Of a stretch of 5,812 nucleotides of DNA, positions 4,666-5,812 are shown piece after piece (within the stretch, counting starts at the first letter, position 1; the number at the start of each line of letters is the position of its first letter). Location of the stretch: NCBI GenBank assembly GCA_040902585.1, contig JBBDXA010000089.1, positions 1-5,812 on the forward strand, read 5' to 3'. This DNA is from JBBDXA01 sp040902585. Its GTDB lineage: Bacteria > Planctomycetota > Phycisphaerae > Phycisphaerales > Phycisphaeraceae. Both the position numbers and the translations under genes were made by a program. A model generated the notes under the pieces. It saw only the letters and a list, made by a program, of their open reading frames with translations. It searched no databases and was not told the DNA's origin.

Positions 4666-5812
4666 TCAAGACCAAGCTACTGTATCACCCACCGCCTCCT
4701 CCAACACCCCCAGCCCTTCGCGCACCGCGTCTTCCGTGATGCACAGCGGCGGCGAGACCTTCACGCTCGCGCCGCCGAAGCCTACCGGGGCGAACAACAA
4801 CAACCCCTTCTCCACGCACCGGCGAACGATCTCCGTCGCCAACGCCTTGTCCGGATCGGTCGAACCGGGCACCACCACATGCAGCGAGCCGACGAGGCCT
4901 TTGCCCATCGCCGCGCCGATGTGCTTCGAGAATCGTTCCTGAATCCGCCGCAGTCCCTCCTGCAACACCTCGCCGAGCCGGGCGGCGTTCTCCACCATGC
5001 CTTCGTCCAGGATCGCGCCCAGGCTCGCCATCGCAGCCGCGCAGCAGACGGGGTTGCCCGTGTGCGTGCTGGTCATCGAGCCGGGCGGGTATTGATCCAT
5101 GATCGCCGCCTTGCCGATCACCGCCGAGAGCGGCATGCCGCTGGAAATGCCCTTGCCGCAGGCGATCAAGTCAGGCGTGATGCCGTAGTGTTCAAAGCCC
5201 CAGAACCTGCCCGTGCGACCGAAGCCCGCCTGCACTTCATCGCAGATGAACACCACATCATGCTCATCGCACCAGCGTCTAAGCGCCTGTATATACGCAG
5301 GCGGCGCGAAGGCCGAGTCGCCGCCCTGGTACGTCTCCGTCATCACACCCGCCACGCGGTCCGGCGTAAACCCCGCCGCCTCAAGCTGCTTCTGGAACGC
5401 ACTGAAGTCCACATCCTTGTTGCGGTAGCCGTCGGGAAAAGGAATTTGCACCAGGTCCTTGTCGAGGTTGACGATCCACTGCTTCAAGGACGGGATGCCC
5501 CCGGCCATCTGAGCGCCGAGCGTTCGGCCGTGAAAAGCATTGTGAAACGTGACGATGCCGATCTTCCTCTCGCCGCCGCGCGACAGGCCGTGCGTGCGGG
5601 CAAGTTTGATGGCGCACTCCGTCGCTTCCGAACCGGTGGTGAGGAGAAAGACCTTGTCGAGTCCTTGCGGGGCGACCTCGACGAGCGCTTCGCTCAGCTC
5701 GCTGCGTTTCTCGGAAGGGAAGCAGTAGTTGTGGATCAGGCCGTGATGAATCTGATCGAGCATCGCCTGCCGCACGCGCGGGTGATTGTGCCCGGCATTG
5801 GTGACGAGCACG
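4666..5812 (-). CDS. class III PLP-dependent aminotransferase (aspartate-aminotransferase-family type), N-terminus cut off
   Basis: 381 residues are visible; the frame runs off the window edge, and the first codon seen (GTG at 5811) is internal, since the family has several tens of residues before the AGHNHPRV segment. Transfers an amino group between an omega-amino compound (such as 4-aminobutyrate or acetylornithine) and a 2-oxoacid, using pyridoxal phosphate. Motifs, numbered from 5811: TTGSEATECAIKLAR (58-72) for phosphate binding; FHNAFHGRTLG (89-99); CDEVQAGFGRTG (190-201) with Asp191, which contacts the pyridine nitrogen; and ACGKGISSGMPLSA (217-230) with the Schiff-base Lys220. STHTGNPV (248-255) is also typical. 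The C-terminus appears complete (VSPPLCITEDAV near 352-363). The substrate cannot be assigned. It ends 54 bp before the small-protein start on the same strand and may head the operon. Confidence 0.88.
   Translation of the reverse strand, partial: VLVTNAGHNHPRVRQAMLDQIHHGLIHNYCFPSEKRSELSEALVEVAPQGLDKVFLLTTGSEATECAIKLARTHGLSRGGERKIGIVTFHNAFHGRTLGAQMAGGIPSLKQWIVNLDKDLVQIPFPDGYRNKDVDFSAFQKQLEAAGFTPDRVAGVMTETYQGGDSAFAPPAYIQALRRWCDEHDVVFICDEVQAGFGRTGRFWGFEHYGITPDLIACGKGISSGMPLSAVIGKAAIMDQYPPGSMTSTHTGNPVCCAAAMASLGAILDEGMVENAARLGEVLQEGLRRIQERFSKHIGAAMGKGLVGSLHVVVPGSTDPDKALATEIVRRCVEKGLLLFAPVGFGGASVKVSPPLCITEDAVREGLGVLEEAVGDTVAWS

Noticed and set aside
4197..4942. Overlapping plus-strand open frames of 91 to 182 codons opposite the small-protein, protease and aminotransferase genes
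   Set aside because: They are antisense to genes with recognisable motifs or ribosome sites, and their Ser/Arg-rich translations show no family features.

Overview
The window looks like a piece of chromosome from a GC-rich, diderm (outer-membrane) bacterium. An LptF/LptG-type lipopolysaccharide-export permease points to an outer membrane. The rarity of Shine-Dalgarno sequences, the CtBP-type dehydrogenase, the Gfo/Idh/MocA oxidoreductase and the abundance of small palindromic intergenic repeats would suit a planctomycete (Phycisphaerae-like). That placement is inference from style, not from a marker gene.

Layout: two plus-strand genes face four minus-strand genes. Left half (+): a D-2-hydroxyacid dehydrogenase of the C-terminal-binding-protein type (84-1208), then a 249-bp spacer full of stem-loop elements, then an LptF/LptG-family permease (1458-2579). 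A 115-bp spacer between the convergent transcription units (2580-2694) consists almost entirely of palindromic repeats. Right half (-), in transcription order: a class III PLP aminotransferase cut by the window edge (4666-5812), a small conserved-looking protein (4333-4611), a retropepsin-like clan AA aspartic protease (3965-4336) and a Gfo/Idh/MocA oxidoreductase (2695-3957). The small protein and the protease overlap by 4 bp (GTGA), each has a clear Shine-Dalgarno sequence, and only 7 bp separate the protease from the oxidoreductase. These three genes, probably with the aminotransferase, can be read as one operon.

The most striking feature is a palindromic repeat with a short stem (AGCACCG/CGGTGCT) and a GGCAGGG-containing loop. 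It occurs three times (once truncated) between the convergent genes and twice, in frame, inside the dehydrogenase gene, where it contributes to about 42 extra residues next to the Rossmann fold. Copies differ by paired changes that keep the stem, so the hairpin itself appears to be maintained. The 1209-1457 spacer holds unrelated elements: a 123-bp long-armed hairpin built on CGCAGAG units, an 8-bp-stem hairpin, a CCCTCCC/GGGAGGG element, and a perfect 7-bp hairpin whose loop carries a TATACT -10-like box just before the permease start.

How the genes work together: the dehydrogenase, the oxidoreductase and the aminotransferase are all small-molecule enzymes, but the sequence does not reveal a shared pathway. 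The best candidate for an under-described system is the small-protein/aspartic-protease pair.
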